64,000 nucleotides of DNA. Origin: JAXLXE01 sp046328115 (GTDB lineage: Bacteria > Chloroflexota > UBA6077 > JACCZL01). The stretch is taken from positions 62,001 through 126,000 of the forward strand of contig JAXLXE010000005.1 in the NCBI GenBank assembly GCA_046328115.1, read 5' to 3'. Under the pieces are notes generated by a model. The model was not told where the DNA came from and searched no databases. It worked only from the letters and a program-made list of their open reading frames with translations. Position numbers and translations under genes: made by a program. Positions 1-11,069 of the stretch are shown piece after piece; position 1 is the first letter of the stretch, and each line of letters begins with the position of its first letter.

Positions 1-1412
1 GCGGTGGCGGCCCAGACTCCCCTGCTGGAGTCTTCGAGGAAGGCCACTTGCTCGCCGGTCTGGGGGACGACGAACTGATTGGGGCCGTAGGGCCTGGCAG
101 GACTGGGGTCACCCTGGGTGCTGAGGTGCAGGACGCCGTCTGTAAGCTCAGCGCGAACAGAGACGCCGGGGCGTCCTTGATAGAGGCCGACGAATCGGCT
201 GAGCTGACCCGCACTTATGTCGAATGACGGTAGCGCTTGCCACGGGGTGGCCGGGTCAAGCCCGCGGTAGGCGTTTACCAGGGCGTAGGCGAGCTTGCTG
301 GCGGCGGCGTTGGCGAGGTTGGTGAGGGCGACCGCGGCGATGCCCTGTGACGGGATCATGGCGACGTGGGTGGCGACACCCTTGTTGCCACCGCCGTGCT
401 CGATAGCGACGGCGCCGTCCGGGTCCTGGCCGACGCGGAAGCCGTAGCCGTAGGCGCCGCCGGTGGGTATCTGGGCATGCGGCGTGGTCATCTGGCTGAT
501 GGCGGCGGCGGACACGATGCGCTTTGGACCGACGAGGCCGTGGCGGCGGTAGAGGTCCAGGTAGGCGAGGAGATCCGTGACGGTGGACTTGAGGCCACCG
601 TTGCCCCACATCTGGCCCTGGTCCCACCAGGCGGGTGAGGCAAAGGCGCGGCGCTCGCCTGGCTTACCACCGGGTGCCCGCTCGAAGGCGGCCGGGACGA
701 CCTCTGGCTCCTGAGGCGGGGTGTGGCGGGTGTAGAGGCCGGTGCGCGACATGCCGAGCGGATCCAGGATGTGGCGCTGGAGGTATTCCGCGAAGCTGAG
801 ACCGGAGGCGCGCTGGACGATAGCGGCGAGAAGGACGTAGCCCTCGTTTGAGTAGCTGAAGACGGCACCGGGTGGGCCGAGCAGGCTGAAGTCCTGCCGA
901 GCCATGAGCTGCATGAGCTGCTCGTAGGTCTCGATGTGCCGAATCTGGCGGATGTCCGGCGGGATGTGCATGGGGAGGGGGTTGAAGCGATCCAAGTCTG
1001 GATCCGCGGCGATGCTGGCGGCGCGGGCGTGAACGAGGGTCTGCTCTGGCGGGACGCCCCAGGTATGGGTGAGGAGGTGGTGGATGGTGGCGAACGGGAG
1101 ATGCCGGTCACCCTCCCCTGGGAAGTGGAGCTCTGGGAGCCAGCAGAGGAGCGGATCATGAACCGAAAGAACGCCGGCGTCCTGGAGCTGCATGATGGCG
1201 AGGGCGGGGAAGCTCTTGGTGACGGAGCCGAGGCCGAAGCGGGTGTCCGGCGTGACCGGGAGGGAGGCGGCAGCGTCTCGATAGCCGAAGCCGTGCGTGT
1301 AGGCGGTCTGGCCGTTGACGGCGAGGCCGACGGCGACGGCGGGGATCTGGCCGGCGGCGATGAGGCTGGCGGCGTGATCCTGGAACCGCTGCTGCCATTG
1401 GGGGGACGGCAT
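1..1412 (-). other. serine hydrolase (beta-lactamase/PBP-like) domain, possible independent start
   Basis: This is the C-terminal domain of the 1-3068 frame. Starting from Met at 1412 it has the class C beta-lactamase/EstB-type landmarks: SVTK (nucleophile Ser63, Lys66 from this Met), a YSN motif near residue 187 and HGGG near 331 in place of KTG. An extra C-terminal beta-rich segment runs off the window. GGAGG sits four bases before this ATG, so the domain could also be translated as a separate protein. No signal peptide is visible from this Met. The substrate cannot be told: the family includes esterases, D-amino-acid peptidases and beta-lactamases. Confidence 0.75.
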
Positions 1413-3068
1413 GGGGCCTCCGGTGTGCCTGTGGTTATCACGCTGGCCGGCCGCGGGTTTGCCGCGTCTGGCCGGTGACACAACTAATTGTGGTGACACT
1501 ATTCGCGGTGATTCGGGTCGCGGTGATTCGGGTCGCGGTGATTCGGGTCGGGGTGATTCGGGTCGGGGTGATTCGGGTCGGGGTGATTCGGGTCGGGGTG
1601 ATTCGGGTCGCGGTGATTCGGGTCGGGGAGATTCGGGTCGCGGTGATTCGGGTCGCGGTGATTCGGGTCGCGGTGATTCGGGTCGCGGTGACTCGGGTCG
1701 CGGTGACTCGGGATTTTGCGGGATGGGGGCGGGTGGCGCCGCTGGCGCCGGGCTGAGCGGGTTACGCGCGAAGCGGGCCCCGTGGGGATGGCCGGGCACG
1801 GCCGCCGGCGGTAGCAGGCGGAGAAAGCCGTGATTGACCAGGACGTCAAGCGCCTCGTCCAACGCCGCGGGATGGGTGAACCGCCTGCGCAGGGAGCGCC
1901 AGAGGTCGCGACGCGAGACGATAGGATGGCCGGCCTGCCAGATGTGGTCCTTGAGCAACTGGGCGTGTGCCAGCGGGTCCGTCTGTTCTGGCACGAGCAG
2001 GGACCGGGCATGGGCGATGGCGAACTGGGCAATCTGGATAGCAGCCTGGACGGCCTGTTCGGCGATCTGGAGCTGGGGTGGCTGCTGCTCTGTCGCGGCG
2101 AGGTGGAGCAGCGCGGCGAGGCGCGCCACCTGGCCAGGTAGCGCCGCCGCCCAGTGGGCGATGGGGGCAAGATCGGCGCCTGGCGCGAGGCGGGGCTCGA
2201 GCTCCGACTGGAAGTGGTGGAAACGCTGCAGGGCGGCCGGCTGGAGTGAGAGTGAGGCCGGCTCCGCAAGGATGGCGGCGGACGCGATGGTGGCGGCGAT
2301 CAGCCGATCGTACCGCTGGTGGACGGCCTCTGGGATGGAGTCTGGCTGGACGAGGCGGCTGCCGAGGAGGCTGGGGGCGTTGATCAGGAGGAGGTGGGCT
2401 GGGAGATCGTCGAACCGGGCCTGGAGTCGGTCAAGGGCGGCCTGGAGTGGGCGCGGAGCCAGGACGAGTGCGAGGGTGACGACTGGACGGATGGTAGGAG
2501 GGCCGAGGAATTCAGGACAACGTACGGGGCCCGCGCGGAAGCCTTCGCGCACGAGGTCGGCGATGGAAGTGTGGTCTGGGGAACGGTCCTGGGCGCCACG
2601 GACCTCGAGCAAGGCGGCGTGGGTGCCGATGACGGCGGCGGCCTGAGGGGCGGCGGCACCGGCGAGGAGACGCCGGAGCCGGTCCGGGTCGGCGGCGTCC
2701 GCGAGGATCCGGATGTCATGCTCTGACTGGATGTGCTGGATGGGATCCAGAACGGCAAGCACCGCCTGGGACACGGCGTGTCCGGGCTGGAGGGCGACGG
2801 CGGCGTAGCAGTTTACGGGCTCCGGTGCGCGCGCACCGGCCTGGACCTGGTACCTGCCGACGGTAGCGGCTGAAAGAGCGGCGAGAGCGAGGATTCCCGT
2901 GACTTCGATTGGGGTCTGGCTGGCGACCGAGACAGCAAGGGCGAACTGGCCCAGCGCAGGTGGGAGCAGGTGGATGGGAAAGGCGGGCAACGGGGCGGAT
3001 TGGATTGGGAGGGGCGGCTGCCAGGGTGCATCAGGCGAGGCCGGGCCCTGGGCTGACAGGTCTGGCAT
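1..3068 (-). CDS. DUF3987-like protein fused in frame, via (RPESP)n linker, to serine hydrolase (3' end off window)
   Basis: I checked every codon from the ATG at 3068 to the window edge and found no stop, so at least 1022 codons form one frame. Residues ~1-440 resemble the DUF3987 (YfjI-like, primase-associated) family: a Pro-rich start, a helical segment, and a C-terminal winged-helix-like part. Where relatives have a Walker A (often G-x-R-K-S) this protein has GHAVS at ~96-100, so ATP binding is doubtful. Residues ~453-521 are RPESP repeats. A class C beta-lactamase/esterase-like domain then follows from a Met at 1412. GGAGG seven bases before the 3068 ATG fixes that start. Known: DUF3987 proteins often sit in mobile or accessory DNA. 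Inferred: a real fusion, or two genes whose separating stop was lost. The end lies beyond base 1. Confidence 0.7.
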   Translation of the reverse strand, partial: MPDLSAQGPASPDAPWQPPLPIQSAPLPAFPIHLLPPALGQFALAVSVASQTPIEVTGILALAALSAATVGRYQVQAGARAPEPVNCYAAVALQPGHAVSQAVLAVLDPIQHIQSEHDIRILADAADPDRLRRLLAGAAAPQAAAVIGTHAALLEVRGAQDRSPDHTSIADLVREGFRAGPVRCPEFLGPPTIRPVVTLALVLAPRPLQAALDRLQARFDDLPAHLLLINAPSLLGSRLVQPDSIPEAVHQRYDRLIAATIASAAILAEPASLSLQPAALQRFHHFQSELEPRLAPGADLAPIAHWAAALPGQVARLAALLHLAATEQQPPQLQIAEQAVQAAIQIAQFAIAHARSLLVPEQTDPLAHAQLLKDHIWQAGHPIVSRRDLWRSLRRRFTHPAALDEALDVLVNHGFLRLLPPAAVPGHPHGARFARNPLSPAPAAPPAPIPQNPESPRPESPRPESPRPESPRPESPRPESPRPESPRPESPRPESPRPESPRPESPRPESPRPESPRPESPRIVSPQLVVSPARRGKPAAGQRDNHRHTGGPMPSPQWQQRFQDHAASLIAAGQIPAVAVGLAVNGQTAYTHGFGYRDAAASLPVTPDTRFGLGSVTKSFPALAIMQLQDAGVLSVHDPLLCWLPELHFPGEGDRHLPFATIHHLLTHTWGVPPEQTLVHARAASIAADPDLDRFNPLPMHIPPDIRQIRHIETYEQLMQLMARQDFSLLGPPGAVFSYSNEGYVLLAAIVQRASGLSFAEYLQRHILDPLGMSRTGLYTRHTPPQEPEVVPAAFERAPGGKPGERRAFASPAWWDQGQMWGNGGLKSTVTDLLAYLDLYRRHGLVGPKRIVSAAAISQMTTPHAQIPTGGAYGYGFRVGQDPDGAVAIEHGGGNKGVATHVAMIPSQGIAAVALTNLANAAASKLAYALVNAYRGLDPATPWQALPSFDISAGQLSRFVGLYQGRPGVSVRAELTDGVLHLSTQGDPSPARPYGPNQFVVPQTGEQVAFLEDSSRGVWAAT
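1506..1710. repeat. 15-bp minisatellite, ~13.6 copies, encoding RPESP
   Basis: Head-to-tail copies of CGGTGATTCGGGTCG (plus strand). Variants are GGG for CGG at the start of the middle copies, one gggag copy, and GACTC for GATTC in the last two. On the minus strand each unit reads Arg-Pro-Glu-Ser-Pro in the frame of the surrounding gene, so copy-number change would keep that frame open. It lies between the DUF3987-like and serine hydrolase domains. Unequal crossing-over or slippage is the likely origin (inference). Confidence 0.95.
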
Positions 3069-3176
3069 GGGGGTGCCTCCGCGACGTAGTGCTCTTGGTT
3101 GCTGCAATCCTCTTGGTCGTTGCAGTCCTCCTAGTTAAGGAATGCCGCGGAAGCGGGGCGCTGGTCACACCAGGCG

Positions 3177-3758
3177 CTAACGTCGGGGCAGCACCTCCTT
3201 GAACTGAGGGTGGTTCTTCCACTCTGCCTCGGGCGGGACGCGGCCAGAGCCGGGCGCGTGAGCGGAGTGCTGAACGAGCGCCAGTTTGTGGATGTAACGG
3301 GGGCAGTTCCCGAAGATCTCGGAGGCGTGGACGCGGATGATGGCCTGGGCTCCCGGGAACTCCGCGAGCAGTGGATCTTCAAAGTGGACGGTAGCCTGGC
3401 CTTTGACGCGTTTGCGGCGCTGGGCCTGGAAGTCCATGAAGATGAGACCGACGTGGGGATTTACGGTGATGTTGCCAAGGCTTCGGAACTGGCCGTTTCC
3501 ATCGTAATCCGGGAAGGCGAGCGCGGCGGGGCCGGTGACGCGGACGAAGCCGGGCAGACCGCCCTTGTACGAGACATCTGGGCGGCCATCCGCGTCCGCG
3601 GTGGCGAGGAAGAAGATGAAGCACCGCTGGATGAACTCGCGGTCTTCGTCGCTGAAGGCGAGGGTATGGGTCATGCGGTCGGCGAGACGGCGGCTGTCCA
3701 GGCGGTCCTGAATGGCGCGGCTGCCCGGGTGGTACGTGTTCTGGATGGGGTGTGGCAT
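3177..3758 (-). CDS. pyridoxamine 5'-phosphate oxidase-family flavoprotein
   Basis: A 193-aa cytoplasmic protein with the split-barrel FMN-binding pattern of the PPOX family: strand FFLATADADGRPDVSYKGG, then FPDYDGNGQF, then NPHVGLIFMDF. Such proteins bind FMN, F420 or haem and often reduce or sequester small molecules; the true substrate is not predictable. The start at 3758 is chosen because GGAG lies six bases upstream and the conserved domain begins ~30 residues later. The longer open frame (to 3986) adds only Pro/Arg-rich sequence typical of non-coding DNA. It is a single gene, upstream of and in the same direction as the DUF3987 gene, separated by ~110 bases. Confidence 0.85.
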   Translation of the reverse strand: MPHPIQNTYHPGSRAIQDRLDSRRLADRMTHTLAFSDEDREFIQRCFIFFLATADADGRPDVSYKGGLPGFVRVTGPAALAFPDYDGNGQFRSLGNITVNPHVGLIFMDFQAQRRKRVKGQATVHFEDPLLAEFPGAQAIIRVHASEIFGNCPRYIHKLALVQHSAHAPGSGRVPPEAEWKNHPQFKEVLPRR

Positions 3759-4040
3759 CTGGGACTCCGGTGCGTGGATTGGACTGGGAGGATTAGGACG
3801 TAAGGGCCAAAGGAGCCGCAAGGGCGCAAAAGGCAGCGGCGGTGCGACCCGGCGTTGTCCGGACTGGCAGGCGGCTGGCCTGGTGAGCACGGTGCGGTTG
3901 GGCGCGCGGGTGGGCAAAGGGCCATTACGGTGTCGCTGAATATCGTTGCATTGTTGCGTCCGGCTGGGAGGGCTAGGGTGGCCCAAGGCGGGGGTGGCTT
4001 GACAGGTTGGGGTGGGTGTGGCACTCTCGGCCGGCGATTG

Positions 4041-4970
4041 ATGACGGGCCGCACTGTCTGGCCCTGGGAAATTGATAACGGGAGGCTGTCTCTGGCGCGC
4101 GTTCGGCTGATGGCTCTGGCAGTGTTGCTGGCTCTAGCGATACTGCCACCGGCGGCTTCGCGGGCGCAGCGCGAGACGTTTTGCCCGGAGGGAGCGTCGC
4201 CGCGTTTCGTACTGGGGTTTGCGTCTATGAAGGCGCAGTTGGGCGCGTTCATGGGTGACCCGGTGGAGTGCGAGCACCCGAATGACGCGAACGGCGACGT
4301 ACTGCAGCACACATCGACGGGCCTGGCGTTCTGGCGAAAATCCACGAACACGCCGACGTTCACGGACGGGTACGTGCACCTGGGGCTGGTGGAGACGGGC
4401 TGGGTGGTGTGGCTGGGCGACTCGATTGATCCACCGTATGCCCGCGGCCAGGGGGTGATGGCGGAGGTTGGCGCGGGCGGCCTGCCGATAGGCTGGCGGC
4501 CCGGCGGGCTGGGGCCGACGCCGGCTCCGGCGGTGGCCTCCGGATCTTCGGCAGTGCCAACGGCAACGCGACCGCTGGCGACGAACACGCCAGCGCTCCC
4601 GCCCGTGGCGATTCAGGCGACGGCGTTGGCCTCTGGAGCAGCCCGATCCGCCGCGAGCGGCGGGGTACCGACGAACGTGGGGGCGGCGACGAGCACCCCA
4701 GTGACGGGAGCTGTGTCCGCTCCGGTGGCGGCAACGCCTGCTCCGACAGCCGCCAATGGGGCCACGACGGGCGGGACGTTTGTGATCCGTCCTTATGTGA
4801 AGGGTCCGGATTGCCACCCGTCATATCCGGAGTTCTGCATACCGCCGGCGCCACCAGACATCGACTGCAAGGACATCCCGAAGAAGAACTTCACGGTGCG
4901 ACGGGCGGTGGAGGATCCGGACCCACATCGGCTGGCGAAGAAAGGGGAGAATGTGGGGTGTCCGGGGTAG
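4041..4970 (+). CDS. secreted protein with unnamed Cys-containing N-terminal domain and excalibur-like C-terminus
   Basis: About 309 aa. A hydrophobic segment ending PPAASRAQ looks like a signal peptide. The next ~90 residues hold a domain with FCPEGASPRF, GDPVECEHP, TGLAFWR and FTDGYVHLGL. The same domain opens the protein at 6718-8133. A ~110-residue Ala/Thr/Pro linker follows. The C-terminus (CHPSYPEFCIPP, DIDCKDIP, DPHRL ending GENVGCPG) resembles the excalibur-type or nuclease-tail module, here with a degenerate calcium loop. The start is uncertain: ATG 4041 has no ribosome site, ATG 4110 is possible, and a CTG at 4092 has GGAGG six bases upstream. TTGACA at 3999 lacks a good -10 partner. 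Function unknown; probably extracytoplasmic. Confidence 0.7.
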   Translation: MTGRTVWPWEIDNGRLSLARVRLMALAVLLALAILPPAASRAQRETFCPEGASPRFVLGFASMKAQLGAFMGDPVECEHPNDANGDVLQHTSTGLAFWRKSTNTPTFTDGYVHLGLVETGWVVWLGDSIDPPYARGQGVMAEVGAGGLPIGWRPGGLGPTPAPAVASGSSAVPTATRPLATNTPALPPVAIQATALASGAARSAASGGVPTNVGAATSTPVTGAVSAPVAATPAPTAANGATTGGTFVIRPYVKGPDCHPSYPEFCIPPAPPDIDCKDIPKKNFTVRRAVEDPDPHRLAKKGENVGCPG

Positions 4971-5075
4971 GAGGCAGCGGCTCCCGCAGGGCCTCAAACC
5001 TGGAACCGCCATGAAGGCCCCATCCTTCGAGCAGGGATTTCATGGTCGTTTCGCAGTGCGGACGTAGCACGGGGG

Positions 5076-5483
5076 CGGATACTGGCTCACATTCGGGAGG
5101 CGCGGGCGCCGGTGACGATGCTGACGGGGCCGCGCCAGGCCACTACGACGACCCTGGCCCGAACACTGCTACCGGAAGATGCTCCCGGGTACAGTGACCT
5201 GGACGACCCAGCGAGGCTGGAAGACCCGCCCGCGCTGCTGGAAGCGCTCGATGGTCTGATGGTGATCGATGCGGTGCAGCGACGCCCGGACCTGCTTCCG
5301 ATCCTGCGAGTGTAGGCGCCCCGACGCAATGCGCGCAGGCGCTTCCTCGCCCTGCGTGGCGCGTCCGGCGAACTGCCGCGCCGGAGCTCCGAGAGTTTAG
5401 CCGGACGGATAGAGCGGATTGAGATTAGCGAGTTCGCCCGGGAGGCGGTGAGAGTGACGAACGGAGGGCGGCTGTTTGCCTAG
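5076..5483 (+). pseudogene. AAA_14/DUF4143-type ATPase N-terminal relic
   Basis: The frame matches the start of archaeal/bacterial AAA_14 ATPases: a P-loop region MLTGPRQ where the expected GKTT has become ATTTT, then PGYSDLDDPA, the Walker B-like LMVIDAVQRRPDLLPILRV, an in-frame TAG at 5313-5315, and continued homology in the same frame (SSESLAGRIERIEISEF) to a TAG at 5481. Both the lost P-loop lysine and the internal stop show it is inactive. The DUF4143 half is missing. An intact relative of this class is at 59677-61092. A remnant of a once mobile or toxin-linked ATPase is plausible. Confidence 0.7.
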
Positions 5484-5508
5484 CTGACGCGTTGAGGCGG
5501 CGGCGTTG

Positions 5509-6483
5509 TCACTGGCCAGCGAGCCAGGTGAGCGCGGCTTCCAGCAGGTCTGGGCGGGCCTGGTGGACGTTGTGGCCGGTGCCAGCCGCTTCCCACAGAC
5601 GTGCGTGCGCAGACGGGTTGCTGGCTAGCTGGGTGGCGAGTCGCTGACCCTGCTCCCCGGGGGACATGACGCGGTCCTCCGCACCGACGATGATGGCTAC
5701 GGGCACGTGCTGGCCGATAGCGGGCAGATCTAGGGCCTGGAGGCCTGCCGGCACGCTCTGCATGTCTCTGGCAAGGGCCCGCTGCGCGGCGGGCCGTGCC
5801 CAGGCTGCCCTGGCGGCGGCGAGGTACGCGGGGTCAACGGCTGCGGGCGCGGCGGCGCGGGCGGCGATCTGGTCTACCCCGCTGGCGCGGGCGGTAGGCA
5901 CCAGGGTGGCAATGAGGTTGACCCAATCTGGCACGTTACGGCTGCGCTGGACGGCGTCCACTACAGCAGGGGTGAGGAAAACAACACCGGCGACGTGGAC
6001 GATGCCGCGGGTCTCCTGTGGATAGCGTTGGGCGTAGTGGAGCGCGAGGGCTCCGGACCAGGAGTGGCCGACGATGATGGGTCGGTCTAGCCCAAGCTGG
6101 GTGATGGCCTGGTGGATCAGTTGGGCCTGGTCTGGCATGTCGCCGGTACCGGCGGTGAGCTCTCCGCTGTATCCGTAGCCGGGGCGGTCGAGCGCGATGA
6201 CGCGGTGGTGCTGGGCTAACTGCTCGAGAGTGCCGCCACGGAGCTCCTCGGCGAAGCCTGGGGCGCCGTGCAAGAGGACTACGGGCGCGCCCTGGCCCTG
6301 CTGGATGAGGTGGAGGCTGGCGCGGCCAAGATCAACAACGGAGCCGGGTGGGGCGGGCGTGTCCTCAGGACGCGCGGCGGCAGCCCGGGCTCCGACGAGG
6401 ATCCCGAGGAGCACTGCCAGGGTGAGCAGCAGTGCGTGAGCCGTTCTGCTGAGTGGCTGCGCCGTGCGCGATATTGCCCGCAA
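5509..6483 (-). CDS. alpha/beta hydrolase, secreted or membrane-anchored
   Basis: 324 aa with an N-terminal hydrophobic segment (HALLLTLAVLLGILVGARA) that is a signal peptide or anchor. The alpha/beta hydrolase landmarks are in order: oxyanion strand VVLLHGAPGF, DRPGYGYS, the nucleophile elbow GHSWSG, a likely catalytic Asp in IIVGAEDRV, and the His in GTGHNVHQ. The family covers esterases, lipases, haloalkane dehalogenases and epoxide hydrolases; nothing here decides between them. The frame opens with TTG at 6483, and no better start with a ribosome site lies before the signal segment. It is transcribed alone, ~230 bases from the next gene. Confidence 0.85.
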   Translation of the reverse strand: MRAISRTAQPLSRTAHALLLTLAVLLGILVGARAAAARPEDTPAPPGSVVDLGRASLHLIQQGQGAPVVLLHGAPGFAEELRGGTLEQLAQHHRVIALDRPGYGYSGELTAGTGDMPDQAQLIHQAITQLGLDRPIIVGHSWSGALALHYAQRYPQETRGIVHVAGVVFLTPAVVDAVQRSRNVPDWVNLIATLVPTARASGVDQIAARAAAPAAVDPAYLAAARAAWARPAAQRALARDMQSVPAGLQALDLPAIGQHVPVAIIVGAEDRVMSPGEQGQRLATQLASNPSAHARLWEAAGTGHNVHQARPDLLEAALTWLAGQ

Positions 6484-6717
6484 TTGCCCGCCTATTCCCG
6501 AGGTTATGGGTGTACCGGATTGGCGGGGGGCGTGTCCAGGGTTGGGGGTGATTACGGGGGAGGCGGGGACGCGCGCAAGGGACGTCAGGGACTGGAAAGA
6601 CGGTGGGGACCGTGCTCGCGGAGTTTCGCTCGCGGCTTGCTGCTTCCTGGCTCCTGCTGCTCCGGCTTCTGCGCCTGGCCCTCGATTACTTGCTGGTTGC
6701 TGGCCGCGGACGCGGCT

Positions 6718-8133
6718 TCAGCCGGCGCGGCCGCACTGGTGGACGTAGGAGGCTCTGACGCGGGCGGGGAGGCTGCCGTCTTTGTAGCGGGCCAGGTTCT
6801 GATTGAGCTCTTCCTCGAGCCAGTGGCCGACGGGGCGCTTGCCCTGGGGGCCGACAATGGCCTGCCAGTAGAGGGCCGCGATCTCGAAGGCTTCTATCTC
6901 ACGGCCATAGCACCCGGCGTCTTCACCGGTGAGCCCGCGCTCGATCATCTGGTTGGCGTGGAGGAGCTCGTGGATGAGGGCGGCGGCGACGGCCTCTGGC
7001 GGGGCGTCTACAGCATCCTGGGAGAGCTGGACGGTGTAGAAGCGGGGGGCGAAATAGCCGATGATGCGCTCCGGCAGGCGGGAGACGCCGATCTCCACGG
7101 GGAACCTGTTTACTTTTTGCAAGACATCGTTGCCGAGGTCAATTCTATCGAGCGCGTCCAGGATGGGGCGGGCGCGCGGATCCATGGGGAATCCGCCATG
7201 GGTGGTCCCCCGGGCGCGGAAGATCTCCGAGCTGCGGGTTTCCGCCCAGGCGCCACTCCGAGCGATAACGGCCTCTGCCTGGCGGTCGGCGTAGAGCTCA
7301 GCGTACTGGTGGAGCGCGTGGGGATAGACCCAGACGAGGCCGCGGCGGAGGAGGCTGCCGGCGACGGGCTCTGTGAGGTCCGCCTCTGTGAAGACGTGGC
7401 GGACGGCGTCTGTCTCTGCCTGGCCGGAGGAGGGGCTGGCGGACGTGCCGACGCTAACATCCACGGCTTCGAGCCAGACCCGGGCGCGGGCAGGAAGCAG
7501 CCTGGCGTGCTCGGTGAGGCCGCGCTGGCGCCAATCTCCCTGAGTCTCATGGGGGCCGATGAGGCCGGCGTGGACCACGGTGAAACGCTCTCCGCGGGCG
7601 TTGCGGACGGTGAGGCGGTCTGGCCCGAGGACCTCGACAACGGTGGCCCAACCGCTAGCGGCGGGAGTTGCGACAGCGTCTGCTGGGATGCCGACGGGGG
7701 TGCGGGCGGTGGCGGGCGGATCATTCTCTGGTCCGGACCAAGAGACGACTCCGGCCGGGGTGAGGGCCCACTTGCGGTAGCCATCCGTGAAGGCGGCGAC
7801 GTTTGTGGCGGGCCGGTAGAACGCGAGGCCGGTGGTGGTGCGCTGGTGGGTGTCACCGGAGGACTCGTCGCGGTGCTCGCATTCGGTGGGGCTACCCATG
7901 GTGGGGCCGAGGGCGCGGGCGAGCTCGCCAAAGCCGGCTTTGAAGGCGGGGGCCTCACCGGGGGCGCAGAAGGCCTGGGCGCTGACGGCGTGCGGCTGGA
8001 CGAGGAGGGTGAGAGCGAGGAGGAGGGCCGGCACGAGTGGCCGGGCCCGGCGGCGAAGGGCCATGGTGAGGGCTCGGAGGTGCACGGCGGTCTCTTTCTG
8101 GACGCCCGGCTGGCCCGGGGCGGAAGTAGGCAC
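6718..8133 (-). CDS. secreted HELLH metallopeptidase-like protein with SNase-like domain and shared N-terminal domain
   Basis: 471 aa. A signal peptide (hydrophobic core LVPALLLALTLLVQP, cleavage near AVSAQ) is followed by the same ~90-residue domain as the 4041-4970 protein (FCAPGEAPAF, SPTECEHRD, TGLAFYR, FTDGYRKWAL). Next is an SNase/OB-fold-like stretch (TVVEVLGPDRLTVRNARGE ... GLVWVY). The C-terminal third carries HELLH with downstream acidic residues (EIEAFEIAALYW), the zinc-metallopeptidase signature. The start is ambiguous: GTG 8133 or an internal start nearer the signal peptide (ATG 8064). The combination suggests an exported zinc protease or amidase; no substrate can be named. Confidence 0.75.
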   Translation of the reverse strand: MPTSAPGQPGVQKETAVHLRALTMALRRRARPLVPALLLALTLLVQPHAVSAQAFCAPGEAPAFKAGFGELARALGPTMGSPTECEHRDESSGDTHQRTTTGLAFYRPATNVAAFTDGYRKWALTPAGVVSWSGPENDPPATARTPVGIPADAVATPAASGWATVVEVLGPDRLTVRNARGERFTVVHAGLIGPHETQGDWRQRGLTEHARLLPARARVWLEAVDVSVGTSASPSSGQAETDAVRHVFTEADLTEPVAGSLLRRGLVWVYPHALHQYAELYADRQAEAVIARSGAWAETRSSEIFRARGTTHGGFPMDPRARPILDALDRIDLGNDVLQKVNRFPVEIGVSRLPERIIGYFAPRFYTVQLSQDAVDAPPEAVAAALIHELLHANQMIERGLTGEDAGCYGREIEAFEIAALYWQAIVGPQGKRPVGHWLEEELNQNLARYKDGSLPARVRASYVHQCGRAG

Positions 8134-8345
8134 TAGGAGATAGTAAATAGGGGACGAGGGGGAATGCCGCCGGGTTCTATTTTCGCGCTTCTGTGGGCGA
8201 TTTCCTAACTTCTGGCCGCGTGGCGCGACGAAATGTGTCCCGCCAGGGGTGGGTTATATGCACCATGCGCGCAGCAAAGTTGATAGAGTAGTGTTAGGGT
8301 TAGCCTGGCTGTGGGCTGGGCGGTAACACCGGGGGAGGTGTGCTG

Positions 8346-10952
<2,607 letters not shown>

Positions 10953-11069
10953 CCCGTGGCGGGCGGGGGCGGTTGCGCGCTCCCGCCTGGCCGGCTGATT
11001 TTCGAAGCCGCTGAGGAAGCGCGCGGTACCATTCCCACCGAGGAAGCGATACTGGTACCGGAACGGGCC

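Noticed and set aside
488..1483. 331-codon minus-strand open frame
   Set aside because: Out of frame with the serine hydrolase; Ser/Pro/Arg-rich product typical of a shifted frame.
1506..1710. CRISPR array
   Set aside because: 15-bp units without spacers; a protein-coding minisatellite.
3999..4027. promoter with TTGACA before the 4041 gene
   Set aside because: Perfect -35 but the -10 at 16-18 bases (CACTCT) matches poorly.
6268..8136. 622-codon plus-strand open frame
   Set aside because: Antisense to the HELLH/SNase-like gene; low-complexity Gly/Glu/Ala product with no domain, a normal by-product of high GC.
8140..8345. CIRCE or HAIR heat-shock operator before clpB
   Set aside because: Neither TTAGCACTC-N9-GAGTGCTAA nor CTTGAGT-N7-ACTCAAG is present.
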